From: Dolichospermum sp. DET69 | GTDB lineage: Bacteria; Cyanobacteriota; Cyanobacteriia; Cyanobacteriales; Nostocaceae | DNA length: 64,000 nt | Assembly: GCA_017355425.1 (NCBI GenBank) | Contig: CP070233.1 | Span: forward strand, 4,257,501-4,321,500 | Reading direction: 5' to 3' | Shown: positions 63,705 through 64,000 of the stretch, piece by piece | How positions within the stretch are numbered: position 1 is the first letter of the stretch | Layout of the letters: every line of letters starts with the position of its first letter | Notes under the pieces: model-generated | Seen by the model: only the letters and a program-made list of their open reading frames with translations | Told to the model about the DNA's origin: nothing | Database searches by the model: none | Program-made: the position numbers and the translations under genes

Positions 63705-64000
63705 ATAAAAGTTTTTATCATCCAAATCCCCGCTTACAAACCCCTTGGAATTGGCTGCAATTTGGACTCATATCTTTCCCCCTGAGTCCATTGTTGGGCG
63801 GTATTTCGATAGTTGTGGCATCGTTAATAACTTGGCGTAAACAATACCATATCATTAGCGATCGCCCTATTCACAAGGGATTTGCTATTTTGAGTATTTT
63901 ACTACTCATTACTACCGGATTTGCCTCTCACAAACTAGAGGCTTTTTTAGGTTTATTCAATTTATTACCCTTCTTTGGCTTTTTTACTGGACTAACTCCC
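63686..64000 (+). CDS. O-antigen ligase-like membrane protein (5' part)
   Basis: The frame from ATG 63686 is open to the right edge, 105 residues. It starts MLGNSLNKSFYHPNPRLQTP and has hydrophobic segments at about residues 26-48 and 66-82. This resembles the N-terminus of cyanobacterial O-antigen ligase/polymerase-type proteins. The diagnostic periplasmic loop lies outside the window. Confidence 0.6.
   Translation, partial: MLGNSLNKSFYHPNPRLQTPWNWLQFGLISFPLSPLLGGISIVVASLITWRKQYHIISDRPIHKGFAILSILLLITTGFASHKLEAFLGLFNLLPFFGFFTGLTP

Overview
The window looks like a piece of chromosome from a filamentous, probably heterocyst-forming cyanobacterium of the Anabaena/Nostoc/Dolichospermum type. The evidence is a bidirectional NiFe hydrogenase (hox) cluster, a beta-carboxysome ccmK-K-L-M-N-O operon with a three-repeat CcmM, an NDH-1 CO2-uptake operon, a kdp operon with a kinase-less KdpD, frequent GCGATCGC octamers, and very many short heptanucleotide tandem repeats (GGAGTCA, GGTAATG, GGTCAGT types), which are typical of Nostocales. 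No rRNA or tRNA gene and no CRISPR array was recognised.

Layout. 1-6.5 kb: hoxE-hoxF-[76-bp repeat array]-hoxU-DUF3122-like-hoxY-CBS-hoxH on the minus strand, with hoxH running off the left edge. 6.7-15.5 kb: a universal stress protein, the potassium-pump operon kdpA-B-(F-like)-C-D(N-terminal), and a divergent histidine kinase/response regulator pair. 15.5-21.1 kb: PIN-type toxin-antitoxin genes around nifJ (pyruvate:ferredoxin/flavodoxin oxidoreductase). 21.4-36 kb: mixed housekeeping genes (Rieske protein, LysR regulator, TrpD-like protein, a metallo-beta-lactamase-fold protein lacking metal ligands, panD, ppa, MFS exporter, KDPG aldolase, Hsp70-like protein, ExoD, lipid kinase), with a 26-unit 17-bp array and a pore-less relic of an inward-rectifier K+ channel. 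36-48.9 kb: inorganic carbon acquisition. A CupB/NdhD/NdhF CO2-uptake operon is divergent from the complete carboxysome shell and CcmM/N operon. 48.9-62.7 kb: an accessory region rich in decay and mobile DNA, with two copies of a DUF2887/Rpn-type gene (one split by a group II intron, the other broken by a frameshift and a MITE), toxin-antitoxin remnants, a Uma2 nuclease, a helicase-IV-like protein with a coiled coil but no Walker A motif, truncated MuiA and DUF262 genes, and an HNH pair. An RbcR-type regulator sits inside it. 62.8-64 kb: a YaaW-like protein and the start of an O-antigen ligase-like gene.

How the genes work together. HoxEFU is the NAD(P)H/ferredoxin-linked diaphorase for the HoxYH hydrogenase, and NifJ can supply reduced ferredoxin or flavodoxin under fermentative or iron-poor conditions. 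The Cup/NdhD/NdhF module hydrates CO2 to bicarbonate at the thylakoid, and the ccm products build the compartment where bicarbonate is turned back into CO2 for Rubisco.

The strongest structural signals are in the non-coding DNA. Large tandem arrays lie inside two operons (76-bp in hox, 73-bp in ndhD-cupB). Heptamer repeats have entered coding sequence (nifJ, a LysR gene) and form the whole ndhD leader. Two MITE families have clear target-site duplications: one of about 165 bp with 8-bp duplications, and one of exactly 164 bp flanked by TAA that interrupts two genes. A group II intron has exon boundaries that can be fixed from an uninterrupted paralogue in the same window.
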